Positions 24,212 through 31,290 of a stretch of DNA of 64,000 nucleotides are shown here, piece by piece. The first letter of the stretch is position 1. Each line of letters begins with the position of its first letter. Location: positions 62,001 through 126,000 of the IMG/VR virus record IMGVR_UViG_3300034159_000051, one strand, 5' to 3'. A program made the translations under genes and the position numbers. Below the pieces are notes generated by a model, which was not told the origin of the DNA, ran no database searches, and saw only the letters and a list, made by a program, of their open reading frames with translations. This DNA comes from a virus.

Positions 24212-24427
24212 CTAACAGGGGCCGCCCTCCCTTGTCTTAAGGTCGCCGGCTCTGACAGCCTTGACCCACTCTATGGCCTTTTCCAGCGCATCGATTTGGG
24301 CCGCGCTGGCAAGATGGAGCGCCGTCCGGTAGCCCGGCGTGGTTTGCCCGATGACGAGGTGATCGCTGAAGGTATTGTACGAGACCTCGATTGCGCCGAA
24401 CTTCCTAAAAAGCGAAGCGTCACCCAT
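24212..24427 (-). CDS. Hypothetical protein, 71 aa
   Basis: MGDASLFRKFGAIEVSYNTF; overlaps the end of the nucleotidyltransferase gene by 8 bp. Helical C-terminus (AAQIDALEKAIEWVKAV). Convergent with the gene at 23310. Not recognised. Confidence 0.7.
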   Translation of the reverse strand: MGDASLFRKFGAIEVSYNTFSDHLVIGQTTPGYRTALHLASAAQIDALEKAIEWVKAVRAGDLKTREGGPC

Positions 24428-25418
24428 TGATCACCACCTCTCTGTAAACATCGGCGACAAAGTCATCGCACCATTCGTAATCAGGCTTCTCAGGAAGAGT
24501 CGATTTGATAGCCGCCGCCTCCACCTCCGCGAGGAGACGCTCGATCTCTTCCGCCACTGGCGCGTAGGCCAGCTTCCCGGTCTTGATCTCAATCAGATGC
24601 GCTGCATCTGGCCGAGGAAAGGTCACAAACCCCGTCGACAGGTATTCCAGGCACTGCGTCCCGACGCGGACGGCGTGGCTGAGCGCTTTCCAGTCAATCC
24701 CCTCGTTGCGTTCAGCCTGGAGCGCCCGCTCGCCATATTCATCGACGATGCGCTTGTAGATCGCATGCGCCTCTTTCAGAGACACGGTGAACGGCGCTTT
24801 GCGCTCACAAACAACGAGGTGGCGGATCACTGCGCCATTGCCGGGGTTCTCGATATCCTCGATTCCGGCGTGCTCCGTCGAATGCGTAAAACTCTCCACC
24901 GCCCAAGCGAAGTCGGAGAGCTTCCGAATCGGACCGTTCTTTTCGATAAAGCTAGCGAGCAGATTTGTGATTCCACGAGCTGCGGCGACGCGAGATCCCT
25001 TGATGCCGTATTTTGCAGCCTGCTTGCGGCAATACCCAAGGAACGGCGCGCACTGGCGTGACACCAGCCGATGTCGGTTGTCCCAGATCTCCGCCCACTC
25101 CTCGGAAAAGTCGTGATCGGCTCCGCATTTGAGGAGCGGCGTCGCGAACAGCATATCCAAGGCGACTGTCTGCCCCTCGCAGAACAGCCTCAAGAACTTA
25201 GCGAGCGAGTAGCTCTCAAAGTCGGTGTCGCCGGCCGTGTTTTTTCGAGTATGCCCTCCGACGCTCGTTTTGGCTTGCCGGTTGATCGTCTCTTTGGCCC
25301 GGCCGAGCAGGATATCGCGCGCGCCTGGGATATGGACCTCTTTGATGTCAAGGTCGGATTCCGGTGTGGCCGTCCCGTAAAGGTGCGACCCAAATTTCAT
25401 AGAAATGATTGTTCTCAT
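24420..25418 (-). CDS. COG3541/RlaP-like nucleotidyltransferase
   Basis: 332 aa; start MRTIISMKFGSHLYGTATPE at 25418 with AGAGGAA upstream. GSHLYGTATPESDLDIKEV is the nucleotidyltransferase active-site block G-S-x(9-12)-D-x-D of the polymerase-beta superfamily; DMLFATP and helical C-terminal half follow. COG3541 proteins include the RlaP group proposed from comparative genomics to work in RNA end repair beside TROVE, ligases and related proteins; here a TROVE gene and tRNAs lie 2-5 kb away on the same strand. Substrate unknown. Confidence 0.82.
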   Translation of the reverse strand: MRTIISMKFGSHLYGTATPESDLDIKEVHIPGARDILLGRAKETINRQAKTSVGGHTRKNTAGDTDFESYSLAKFLRLFCEGQTVALDMLFATPLLKCGADHDFSEEWAEIWDNRHRLVSRQCAPFLGYCRKQAAKYGIKGSRVAAARGITNLLASFIEKNGPIRKLSDFAWAVESFTHSTEHAGIEDIENPGNGAVIRHLVVCERKAPFTVSLKEAHAIYKRIVDEYGERALQAERNEGIDWKALSHAVRVGTQCLEYLSTGFVTFPRPDAAHLIEIKTGKLAYAPVAEEIERLLAEVEAAAIKSTLPEKPDYEWCDDFVADVYREVVING

Positions 25419-25431
25419 TGAATAAATTCCT

Positions 25432-25668
25432 CTATTTCCAAAATTTAGCATGTGGATATTGTTTGCTGACAAAGCGTTTCGCAGCTTCGCGGTTTTCCGC
25501 GGCGACGTATTTTGCGATGCTTCCGCTCATCGTAAAGCACATGAAGAACTTCGATGTGCGATACTCTTTCCTTGTGATGTAGACGCGGCGGAGATAAACC
25601 ACCTCCCCCGGCTTCGGACCGTCCAATTTTGTCCGCAATACTTCCTTCGACCGTGACAGCGTTCTCAT
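25432..25668 (-). CDS. Hypothetical protein, 78 aa
   Basis: MRTLSRSKEVLRTKLDGPKP after a CAGGGATCATTCACTA leader box. Basic, with VVYLRRVYITRKEYRTSKFF. One-base overlap with the HD gene stop. Not recognised. Confidence 0.7.
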   Translation of the reverse strand: MRTLSRSKEVLRTKLDGPKPGEVVYLRRVYITRKEYRTSKFFMCFTMSGSIAKYVAAENREAAKRFVSKQYPHAKFWK

Positions 25669-26213
25669 TAGTGAATGATCCCTGAGTAGTTTCCGAGGAT
25701 GTCGCGCAGGCGCTTCAGCAGAATCGGGTCTGCGCCATCCAGAACATCAAGTAAGGCGTTCATCTCTCGAAGGTACACCTTGGCGAAATTTGGGTCTTTT
25801 TCGAAGATCGAATGCGCGTTCGATATGCAATCCGCTGTCTTGAGCGTCTTGGCGTCATCCGGCGCCGTAGCCAACCGCTCAAGCGTGCGCTGCTTCCGCG
25901 CGGCCCGGTTGAGGCCGGGGGCCGCTTTGTCGTCGGTCAGCCAATAAACGAGATCGCGAACCTCAGAACCGAATATCTCTTTGATCAAGTCTAGCGTGAT
26001 TTCGGTATCCTCAACGACATCATGCAGCCACGCCGCCGCCTCCATCTGAACGGTGTAGCCGCGCCCTTCGCGAGCAGTCGATTGAAGGATTTGAACCACC
26101 TCGGCAGGATGGACGATGTATGGTTCCTTGCCGTCTGAATATTTCCGCGTCTGCCCGATCGCAGCATGAGCTGCGGTCGCAAATAGTCTGGCGCGCTCGA
26201 CGATATCTGTCAT
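25668..26213 (-). CDS. HD-domain hydrolase, SpoT/MESH1-like
   Basis: 181 aa; AAAGGGATCAGATCGA before ATG 26213. RARLFATAAHAAIGQTRKYSDG, then YIVHPAEVV, AAAWLHDVVEDTEIT (HD pair) and KTADCISNAH match single-domain (p)ppGpp hydrolases of the SpoT/MESH1 type. It could lower host alarmone levels during infection. No synthetase domain. Confidence 0.85.
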   Translation of the reverse strand: MTDIVERARLFATAAHAAIGQTRKYSDGKEPYIVHPAEVVQILQSTAREGRGYTVQMEAAAWLHDVVEDTEITLDLIKEIFGSEVRDLVYWLTDDKAAPGLNRAARKQRTLERLATAPDDAKTLKTADCISNAHSIFEKDPNFAKVYLREMNALLDVLDGADPILLKRLRDILGNYSGIIH

Positions 26214-26242
26214 TCGATCTGATCCCTTTGTTTGTGGCCGTT

Positions 26243-26476
26243 TTACCAGGAATAACGAAGAAGAACCAACTCATCATCCTCGACGCCGTTCTCGCGCAAA
26301 TGCGCCAGCAAAGGCGCGTTCTTGACCGGGTCGCCGAACTTCCGCTCATTCGCAATCGACATGTGGATGACATACACGTCGTTGCCAAGATCGCGCTCCA
26401 TCCACATCCGCTCGATCACTTCCCTGACCGCTTGCGGCGTCGTGAGATCGACGTCCAAATACCAGACCTTCTTCAT
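26243..26476 (-). CDS. Hypothetical protein, 77 aa
   Basis: MKKVWYLDVDLTTPQAVREV after AAGGGATCAGAAGAG. Alternating helix/strand, ending DDELVLLRYSW. First gene downstream of a strong minus promoter (26504-26532). Not recognised. Confidence 0.72.
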   Translation of the reverse strand: MKKVWYLDVDLTTPQAVREVIERMWMERDLGNDVYVIHMSIANERKFGDPVKNAPLLAHLRENGVEDDELVLLRYSW

Positions 26477-26503
26477 CTCTTCTGATCCCTTAGTTATTTT
26501 TTG

Positions 26504-26532
26504 AATTTAACCGATTTAACTACAAATGGCAA
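26504..26532 (-). promoter_or_regulatory. Promoter TTGCCA-N17-TAAATT
   Basis: On the minus strand TTGCCA (26532-26527), 17 bp, TAAATT (26509-26504), then the leader box of the 26476 gene. Drives the leftward 24212-26476 group. Confidence 0.75.
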
Positions 26533-26541
26533 AACCTAAAT

Positions 26542-26619
26542 TGGTAGACTCGGCGGGAGTTGAACCCGCGACCTTGGAGTTAAAAGCTCCCTGCTCTAAC
26601 CGGGCTGAGCTACGAGTCT
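26542..26619 (-). tRNA. tRNA-Lys (TTT)
   Basis: Acceptor AGACTCG/CGAGTCT, discriminator A, encoded CCA. Anticodon loop CTTTTAA gives TTT. Standard D and T arms. First of four clustered minus-strand tRNAs, lying directly behind the promoter of the 26476 gene. Confidence 0.95.
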
Positions 26620-26629
26620 GCGTCGGTAA

Positions 26630-26704
26630 TGGTGCCCCCGCGAGGACTTGAACCCCGAATCTCCCGCTTACAAGGCGGATGCCTTACCGTTCGGCTACAA
26701 GGGC
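26630..26704 (-). tRNA. tRNA-Thr (TGT)
   Basis: Acceptor GCCCTTG/CGGGGGC with two G.T pairs, encoded CCA, anticodon loop CTTGTAA (TGT, reads ACA). 10 bp from the tRNA-Lys gene. Confidence 0.93.
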
Positions 26705-26837
26705 GCAAATTGTGAAAAGGGAAAGGACGGCGCGCGGACGCTGAAGCTTGGACGCTTAGCGTTTGGTGGTCGTTCGTGTCTTTCGGGGCGCGGTCATCAT
26801 TCTGGATGGATAGCCTGTTTTGGTGACCGGGTCAAGG

Positions 26838-26913
26838 TGGCTGGAGCGGAAGGACTCGAACCTTCGCGTGGAGGCTTCAAAGGCCCCTGCCTTACCAACT
26901 TGGCTACGCTCCA
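26838..26913 (-). tRNA. tRNA-Gln (TTG)
   Basis: Acceptor TGGAGCG/CGCTCCA, discriminator G, encoded CCA, anticodon loop CTTTGAA (TTG, reads CAA). 133 bp separate it from tRNA-Thr; nothing is recognised in that gap. Confidence 0.94.
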
Positions 26914-26915
26914 AT

Positions 26916-26993
26916 TGGCGCGTTCGGCAGGACTTGAACCTGCGGCCCCCGGTTTCGTAGACCGGCGCTCTGATCCAACTGAGCTACGAACGC
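26916..26993 (-). tRNA. tRNA-Arg (ACG)
   Basis: Acceptor GCGTTCG/CGAACGC, encoded CCA, anticodon arm CCGGT-CTACGAA-ACCGG (ACG, wobble-reads CGN). Two bases from tRNA-Gln, so the two are processed from one transcript. Confidence 0.95.
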
Positions 26994-27163
26994 GCAAACT
27001 GGTGCCATAGAGTGCTTTCGAGACACCGACCAAACGCAGATCAGCGGGATGGCAGTGCAGACACCATCCAAAGGCGCTCGGATCGAACGAGCCGCTACCC
27101 CTGTCCCCCGCGGATTTCTCCGCCGCTGACGCGCATTCTTGTCTCATTGCGCCCGGCCGCCTG

Positions 27164-27385
27164 TCAAGATTTCTGGAATAGCCGGCGCCATTCCGCTTTC
27201 GCGGTGTCACGGCGGTTCAAGGGATGGTCGTCGCTCCACTCGCCGATGTCCGCCTCGCGAATGTTCAGGACTTCCGGCGCAATGCAGCGGTTCGCGTAGC
27301 GCGTATGCTCCAGGACGTCTTTGATCTCGTCCGGCCCGATTTCATCTAAGTCGATGATTTTAATTGTCAGTTCGTAGGCTTTCAC
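27164..27385 (-). CDS. Hypothetical protein, 73 aa, GTG start
   Basis: GTG 27385 after AAGGGATCGGACC gives VKAYELTIKIIDLDEIGPDE. Contains NRCIAPEVLNIREADIGEW, a pattern I have seen in small phage proteins but cannot name. Shares its 5' end with the next gene (26-bp overlap). Confidence 0.7.
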   Translation of the reverse strand: MKAYELTIKIIDLDEIGPDEIKDVLEHTRYANRCIAPEVLNIREADIGEWSDDHPLNRRDTAKAEWRRLFQKS

Positions 27386-27572
27386 GGTCCGATCCCTTGT
27401 TTTTCTCGGCGAGGTAGCTGCGCATCGCCTCCGCAATAGATTCCGGCACCTCATTGAGGCGCTGATACCGCCATAGCGTTGTATAATGGAGGCGCAACCG
27501 TCGACAGAGAGGCGCTTTCCAGCGCCGCCCGTAGAGTTTTATGGCCGCTTGTTCGAACTCGGCCCCTGTCAT
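27360..27572 (-). CDS. Small HTH protein, 70 aa
   Basis: ATG 27572 overlaps the TROVE stop (ATGA). KLYGRRWKAPLCRRLRLHYT followed by TLWRYQRLNEVPESIAEAM reads as a helix-turn-helix that would bind DNA. Translationally coupled to the Ro60-like gene, so possibly its regulator. Confidence 0.72.
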   Translation of the reverse strand: MTGAEFEQAAIKLYGRRWKAPLCRRLRLHYTTLWRYQRLNEVPESIAEAMRSYLAEKNKGSDRESLRTDN

Positions 27573-29209
27573 CCCTGGATGAAATCCCTGATCAGGGTTG
27601 GGACGGCTCCATCCATCCCGGCGATATCCAGCATGCCGCCGTCGTTCGGGTCTGCGATCGAGAAGTTCGTCGCGGTCATCGCGGCGACGATCAGTTTCGC
27701 CGGGATGCCGGATTTCTTGCGGTAGCTCTGCAAAGCCTGGACCGGGTGAATATCTCCGAACCACGTTTCGTTGTCCGTCCAGATCACGAAGGCGTCGTAT
27801 TTCCATCCGTGCTTTTCCGCCTCGATCATCGGTAAGGCGCAGTCAGTGCCTCCCATTTTCTGGGTTGCGATATAGGCGACCACGTCATCGAGACGCTGAC
27901 GCGGAGAGATCTGCATCGGCGTCAGGCCGCAGCCGATCTTGCCGTGATATACGCCATCAAACCGGCTCGGATACGGCCCCGTTGTGAAGCCGTAGCAGGT
28001 CGCATTCGGCTCAATGGCGAGCGTCGACAAGGCCATCGCCGCCGACGCCTCACGGCACGACAGGGCCGATCCTGCGATCTGGTCCGTCATGGATCCCGAC
28101 AGATCGAGAGAAACCATGATGCGCTTGTTCGTCGGATCGACGTTCTCAAATGCGGCGTAGAACGCTTCGTCCAGGGCATCGACGATGCGCGGGACCGGAG
28201 TCCAGGATTTTCCGCCGCGCACGCCGTGTCCGCTCCTATAGACGACAAGCGCCTGCAAGATCGAAAACGGATGCACGCGTTCGGCGCGCAGGTCATCCTT
28301 GAGCCGGAGCGCGACGTGTTGCCAGTTCTGCGGATCGATCGCGCCGCACGATGTCATCGTCGCGAGGTTACGGATCAGGGCCGTCAATTTGAGGTGAGGA
28401 ACCATCGCGCGCCAGACGTTCGGGTCGGTGAGCGCCTCGGTCGGGATCGCCTCCCACGGCAGGCGGTGGATCGCTATCAGGGCGCGCAAAAGGCGGTTTT
28501 GCTCCGTGTCCGAAACATCAAGATCCATCGCCTGAATGTGGGCCTGCACAATCGGCGGCAGGTCGGCGTGGTTATGCTCTTTCCCGCGCGCCCAAAGGTA
28601 AAGCGCCTGTCTGGAGACGTCGTCGCCTGCTCCGCGCCCGGCCAGCTCGATTGCGCGCTTGTGCGTGAAGCCAACATTAGACCGGTACTTGATCATCTGA
28701 TAGGCGAGCTGTTCAGTTGTCCGCGCCCGATACCACGCTGCGATGACGCGCTTCATGGCGCGGCTCGAAAGACCGCGGCCGAGGCCCTCGCAATCTTTGA
28801 ACCACTGGAAAAGCGTGCTCGCTGTGCGGCATACTTTCGGAACCATAGCGAAGGCGGCGCGGCGCGCTTCGTCATTATCCATCGAGGCGGCTCCGAGCGC
28901 GAGCGCGAAGATCCCGGCGTCTTGTTTGGCCGCACGCCCTTCGTGGGAGATTTTGGCGATCGCCTCGGCTGTGCGCCACGGGTCCGCGGCCCAGCACGAA
29001 AGGACGGCGCCGGCGTTCTCGCGGGTCAGGTTTTTGGCTTGCTGGTAATAGGTCGATTCAGAGCTGCCAAGCTTAATGAATCGATCGAGACGGGTCCAGT
29101 CATCGACCGGGAAGGCGTAACCGCCGGCGTGGTTCGGAACCTGGATTCGGTTGGGAATCGGCTCGTTTTGCGACGTTCTGTTTGGGGAATAAAGTTTCGT
29201 GTAAGACAT
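27569..29209 (-). CDS. rsr: TROVE-domain protein (Ro60/Rsr homologue)
   Basis: 546 aa. N-terminal TROVE domain (about 25-350) made of HEAT-like helices: GYAFPVDDWTRLDRFIKLG, ESTYYQQAKNLTRENAGAVL, then ALALGAASMDNDEARRAAFA and YRSNVGFTHKRAIELAG. C-terminal vWA domain with MIDAS DLSGSMTDQ (about 370), GGTDCALPM and WTDNETW. Ro60 rings bind Y RNAs and ends of misfolded RNAs and can steer a nuclease. Full length for the family. Four Y-RNA-like units lie immediately upstream on the same strand, as is usual for bacterial rsr loci; the ATG is 65 bp from the last unit. Confidence 0.93.
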   Translation of the reverse strand: MSYTKLYSPNRTSQNEPIPNRIQVPNHAGGYAFPVDDWTRLDRFIKLGSSESTYYQQAKNLTRENAGAVLSCWAADPWRTAEAIAKISHEGRAAKQDAGIFALALGAASMDNDEARRAAFAMVPKVCRTASTLFQWFKDCEGLGRGLSSRAMKRVIAAWYRARTTEQLAYQMIKYRSNVGFTHKRAIELAGRGAGDDVSRQALYLWARGKEHNHADLPPIVQAHIQAMDLDVSDTEQNRLLRALIAIHRLPWEAIPTEALTDPNVWRAMVPHLKLTALIRNLATMTSCGAIDPQNWQHVALRLKDDLRAERVHPFSILQALVVYRSGHGVRGGKSWTPVPRIVDALDEAFYAAFENVDPTNKRIMVSLDLSGSMTDQIAGSALSCREASAAMALSTLAIEPNATCYGFTTGPYPSRFDGVYHGKIGCGLTPMQISPRQRLDDVVAYIATQKMGGTDCALPMIEAEKHGWKYDAFVIWTDNETWFGDIHPVQALQSYRKKSGIPAKLIVAAMTATNFSIADPNDGGMLDIAGMDGAVPTLIRDFIQG

Positions 29210-29273
29210 AAGCGCTTTCTCCTAAAAGCCTATGCCCTGCCAAGTTTTTGATCGGGTTTTGATCGAAAAGGAA

Positions 29274-29408
29274 CGCGAGCAGATCGGCGAAAATCGGGTT
29301 TTTTAAGCTTTGCTCTCCCAACTGAGCTATCCCTGGGATTGCCCCAAGGAGATGGACTCGAACCACCGACCCAAGCATCCTGTGAAAACCGAAATTCTGG
29401 GGCTCGCG
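29274..29408 (-). ncRNA. yrlA: Y-RNA-like unit 1 with tRNA-like module (YrlA type)
   Basis: Outer stem CGCGAGC/GCTCGCG, then CCCAGAATTTCGGTTTT and, at the other side, AAAACCCGATTTTCGCCGATCT (inner stem TCGGTTTT/AAAACCCGA). At its tip is a tRNA-like body in permuted order: T arm GGTGG-TTCGAGT-CCATC, acceptor TCCTTGG, a 7-nt closing loop, acceptor CCAGGGA (7 bp, one G.T), D arm GCTC/GAGC, and an anticodon-stem-like AAGC/GCTT that leads into the outer stem. This closed acceptor arrangement is what bacterial YrlA Y RNAs use to mimic tRNA. Confidence 0.85.
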
Positions 29409-29432
29409 CACCTTTCTCAAATCAAAACGGTC

Positions 29433-29540
29433 GGCATGAGCAGAAAAGCGGAGATCGGAAATGGAGGGGTCGAACCTCCGACGCCGGGTCCAAGACCCAA
29501 CGCATCATCCTGCGAAAACCGAAATCCTGGGGCTCATGCC
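29433..29540 (-). ncRNA. Y-RNA-like unit 2 with T-arm-like hairpin
   Basis: Outer stem GGCATGAGC/GCTCATGCC (9 bp), conserved CCCAGGATTTCGGTTTTCGC and TTTCCGATCTCCGC, inner stem TCGG/CCGA. The apical part holds a T-arm-like hairpin GGAGG-TTCGACC-CCTCC and GGGTC/GACCC but no D arm. 24 nt upstream of unit 1. Confidence 0.78.
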
Positions 29541-29555
29541 TCCCTTTTTCCAGAA

Positions 29556-29616
29556 CGTGAGCAGATTGAGCGGAATCGGGGCTGTTTCAAAGAGAACCGA
29601 AACCAAGGGGCTCACG
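29556..29616 (-). ncRNA. Y-RNA-like unit 3, short
   Basis: Outer stem CGTGAGC/GCTCACG, conserved CCCTTGGTTTCGGTT and CCCCGATTCCGC, inner stem TCGG/CCGA with a GTTTC/GAAAC tip. Minimal 61-nt version, like short Y RNAs that only bind Ro60. Confidence 0.75.
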
Positions 29617-29631
29617 CAAAAACTCAGCGGG

Positions 29632-29696
29632 GCGAACAGAGTGATCGGCGATGGGGATTATCATCCGCAATGGTAACCCAAAGCCATGGGGCTCGC
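29632..29696 (-). ncRNA. Y-RNA-like unit 4, first in the transcript
   Basis: Outer stem GCGAGC/GTTCGC (one G.T), conserved CCCATGGCTTTGGGTTA and TAATCCCCATCGCCGATC. The inner stem here is TGGGTTA/TAATCCCCA, replacing TCGG/CCGA of other units with pairing retained, which supports a real fold. Confidence 0.75.
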
Positions 29697-29712
29697 TCCG
29701 AACCTCGAGGCC

Positions 29713-29741
29713 AAACTATTGCAATTTGCAATAGTTGGCAA
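29713..29741 (-). promoter_or_regulatory. Y RNA/rsr promoter with 23-bp palindromic operator
   Basis: Minus-strand TTGCCA (29741-29736), 17-bp spacer, TAGTTT (29718-29713). The spacer and -10 are covered by AACTATTGCAA-T-TTGCAATAGTT (29714-29736), a perfect 11-bp inverted repeat. A repressor bound here would shut off the Y RNAs and rsr. The small HTH protein of 27360-27572 is a candidate by position. Confidence 0.65.
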
Positions 29742-29762
29742 GCGCTAAAATTCGATTCGAAT

Positions 29763-30365
29763 TCACGTCGAAACCTTGGCGGACAAGGAAAGGACGTATT
29801 CATCGACCCATGCGATCGTCGTTGCGTTCGCCTGGGGCGTTTGGTTGTTGTAAAGGCTGGCGAGCCAGTCGTACCCATCTTTGGTTTCTGACGCGTCTTC
29901 CCTTTCGCACGCCGCAACCATGGCATCCTCGAATGTTTTATCGTTATATCCTCTCGGAATCCCGTAAAGCGTAAAGATCACGCTGGAACCGATCAGAGGA
30001 GCGATGAACCATGTATGAAATTTTTCAGAGGCAATCGCCTGCCGGAGCGCTCCCGGAAAATCTTCCGGCATCTGAGAAAGTAGCGCAAAGAACGATTTCT
30101 TGAGGTCGACGTCTGTTTCCTCGCCATTGATTCCTGATCCGCGCCAGTCAAGGTTGCTGGTTTTAAAGATGTGCCTGCATGGATTATCAATGTGCTGGTG
30201 GCATTTGCAGATAGAGCAATGGACGACGTCGCAATCGCAATCATCGCACAAGCTGTTATCCCGAAAGACCTCGCCCTCGTGTTGGCACCACGCGCAAGTG
30301 CCTTTCTTGTATTCTGAACTCTCGTCTACCTGCATCATCCCTTTATCGCCTGTGAATTCCATCAT
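29763..30365 (-). CDS. Cys-rich zinc-finger-like protein, 200 aa
   Basis: ATG 30365 is fused to AAGGGATCAG. N-terminal cysteine-rich region: CAWCQHEGEVF, CDDCDCDVVHCSICKCHQH, then CRH (about residues 24-64), reminiscent of RING/B-box-type zinc folds. The C-terminal 130 residues are alpha/beta with no recognised motif. First gene upstream of the Y RNA locus. Confidence 0.78.
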   Translation of the reverse strand: MMEFTGDKGMMQVDESSEYKKGTCAWCQHEGEVFRDNSLCDDCDCDVVHCSICKCHQHIDNPCRHIFKTSNLDWRGSGINGEETDVDLKKSFFALLSQMPEDFPGALRQAIASEKFHTWFIAPLIGSSVIFTLYGIPRGYNDKTFEDAMVAACEREDASETKDGYDWLASLYNNQTPQANATTIAWVDEYVLSLSAKVST

Positions 30366-30413
30366 CTGATCCCTTGATTTTCGTCGGTCGGAATGCTACC
30401 TGAAAAGCCATAG

Positions 30414-30446
30414 CCCGGACCTCGCTTGAGGAGCCGGGTTTTTTAT
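30414..30446 (+). terminator. Terminator-like hairpin before ssb
   Basis: CCCGG plus CCTC-GCTT-GAGG plus CCGGG, then TTTTTTATT. It sits between divergent genes and upstream of the ssb promoter, so it insulates ssb or ends a short plus-strand transcript. Confidence 0.75.
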
Positions 30447-30459
30447 TGTCCGCTCTATC

Positions 30460-30498
30460 TTGCTTGTGCTAGCACAATACGTTATTATACTAGCACAA
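30460..30498 (+). promoter_or_regulatory. ssb promoter with TTGTGCTAGCACAA operator
   Basis: TTGCTT at 30460, 17-bp spacer, TATTAT at 30483. The 14-bp perfect palindrome TTGTGCTAGCACAA (30464-30477) fills the spacer and a half-site TAGCACAA follows at 30491-30498. The same half-site (TTGTACTA) is repeated at the RHH gene promoter at 37321-37353. Confidence 0.7.
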
Positions 30499-30535
30499 GC
30501 AAGACGAGCGTTAAAAGCAAAAGAAAGGAGTCCTC

Positions 30536-31012
30536 ATGGCGGGCTCAGTGAACAAGGTCATTCTTATCGGCAACCTCGGGTCGGACCCAGAAATTCGACA
30601 CACCCAGGACGGACGATCCGTCGGCAACCTGCGCCTCGCAACGACGGATAGTTGGCGCGACAAGCAATCCGGCGAACGCCGAGAGAAAACCGAGTGGCAT
30701 AGCGTCGTCGTGTTCAACACGCACTTGGTCGACAATGTCATTAAGAAGTTCCTGAAAAAAGGCATGAAGGTCTATATCGAGGGCCAGCTTCAAACCCGTA
30801 AATGGCAGGACAACGCCGGGAACGACCGCTACACGACTGAAGTCGTTTTACAGAACTACAATGGCCAGATCACACTACTCGACGGCAAGAAGGGCGGCGG
30901 GGATGCCTCCTCCGAGGCTTCCGAATATGATGACGGTGGGTCGTCCTCTCAGTCGAAGACGGAGACCAAGAAGCCGCCGGAAAAGGACTTCGACGACGAA
31001 ATCCCGTTTTGA
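30536..31012 (+). CDS. ssb: Single-stranded DNA-binding protein
   Basis: 158 aa. OB fold MAGSVNKVILIGNLGSDPEI, TEWHSVVVF, KVYIEGQLQTRKWQ; disordered Ser/Lys-rich linker; acidic tip DFDDEIPF that recruits repair and replication partners. Ribosome site AAAGGAGTCCTC before the ATG, unlike most genes here. Normal family length. Confidence 0.96.
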   Translation: MAGSVNKVILIGNLGSDPEIRHTQDGRSVGNLRLATTDSWRDKQSGERREKTEWHSVVVFNTHLVDNVIKKFLKKGMKVYIEGQLQTRKWQDNAGNDRYTTEVVLQNYNGQITLLDGKKGGGDASSEASEYDDGGSSSQSKTETKKPPEKDFDDEIPF

Positions 31013-31208
31013 TGGTGGATTCGTTTCGCCCTGGGTTTGACAGGAAATCCAAATCGAGGCAGTTTAGAAGCGCCTAGCTTTGAAAGCACGCCCCCGGCTC
31101 GTGTCCTGAATATGCCGGGAATGATTTTAAATTCTCAGCGCGACGGCGCGGGAAACGTTAGCCCGTTCGACCGGGCAGCCAGAGGAAGCCACAACTTCCC
31201 TCTGGCGT

Positions 31209-31286
<78 letters not shown>

Positions 31287-31290
31287 AGTT

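Noticed and set aside
26797-27210. 137-codon ORF over the tRNA cluster
   Set aside because: Translation of tRNA-Gln and tRNA-Arg sequence, with the familiar SVGSERRSTKPGAAG pattern; no ribosome site.
27944-29251. 435-codon antisense ORF
   Set aside because: Shadow of the TROVE gene in GC-rich DNA; no start signal and composition reflects the opposite strand.
29306-29377. A genuine circularly permuted tRNA gene or two-piece tmRNA
   Set aside because: It sits at the tip of a Y-RNA-like stem next to a Ro60 gene, with no usable anticodon loop and no tag reading frame; YrlA mimicry explains it better.
29310-29891. 193-codon plus-strand ORF
   Set aside because: Overlaps the Y RNA units; the Asn-His-Arg-Pro and Val-Glu-Pro-Pro-Thr runs are typical false translations of T-arm sequences.
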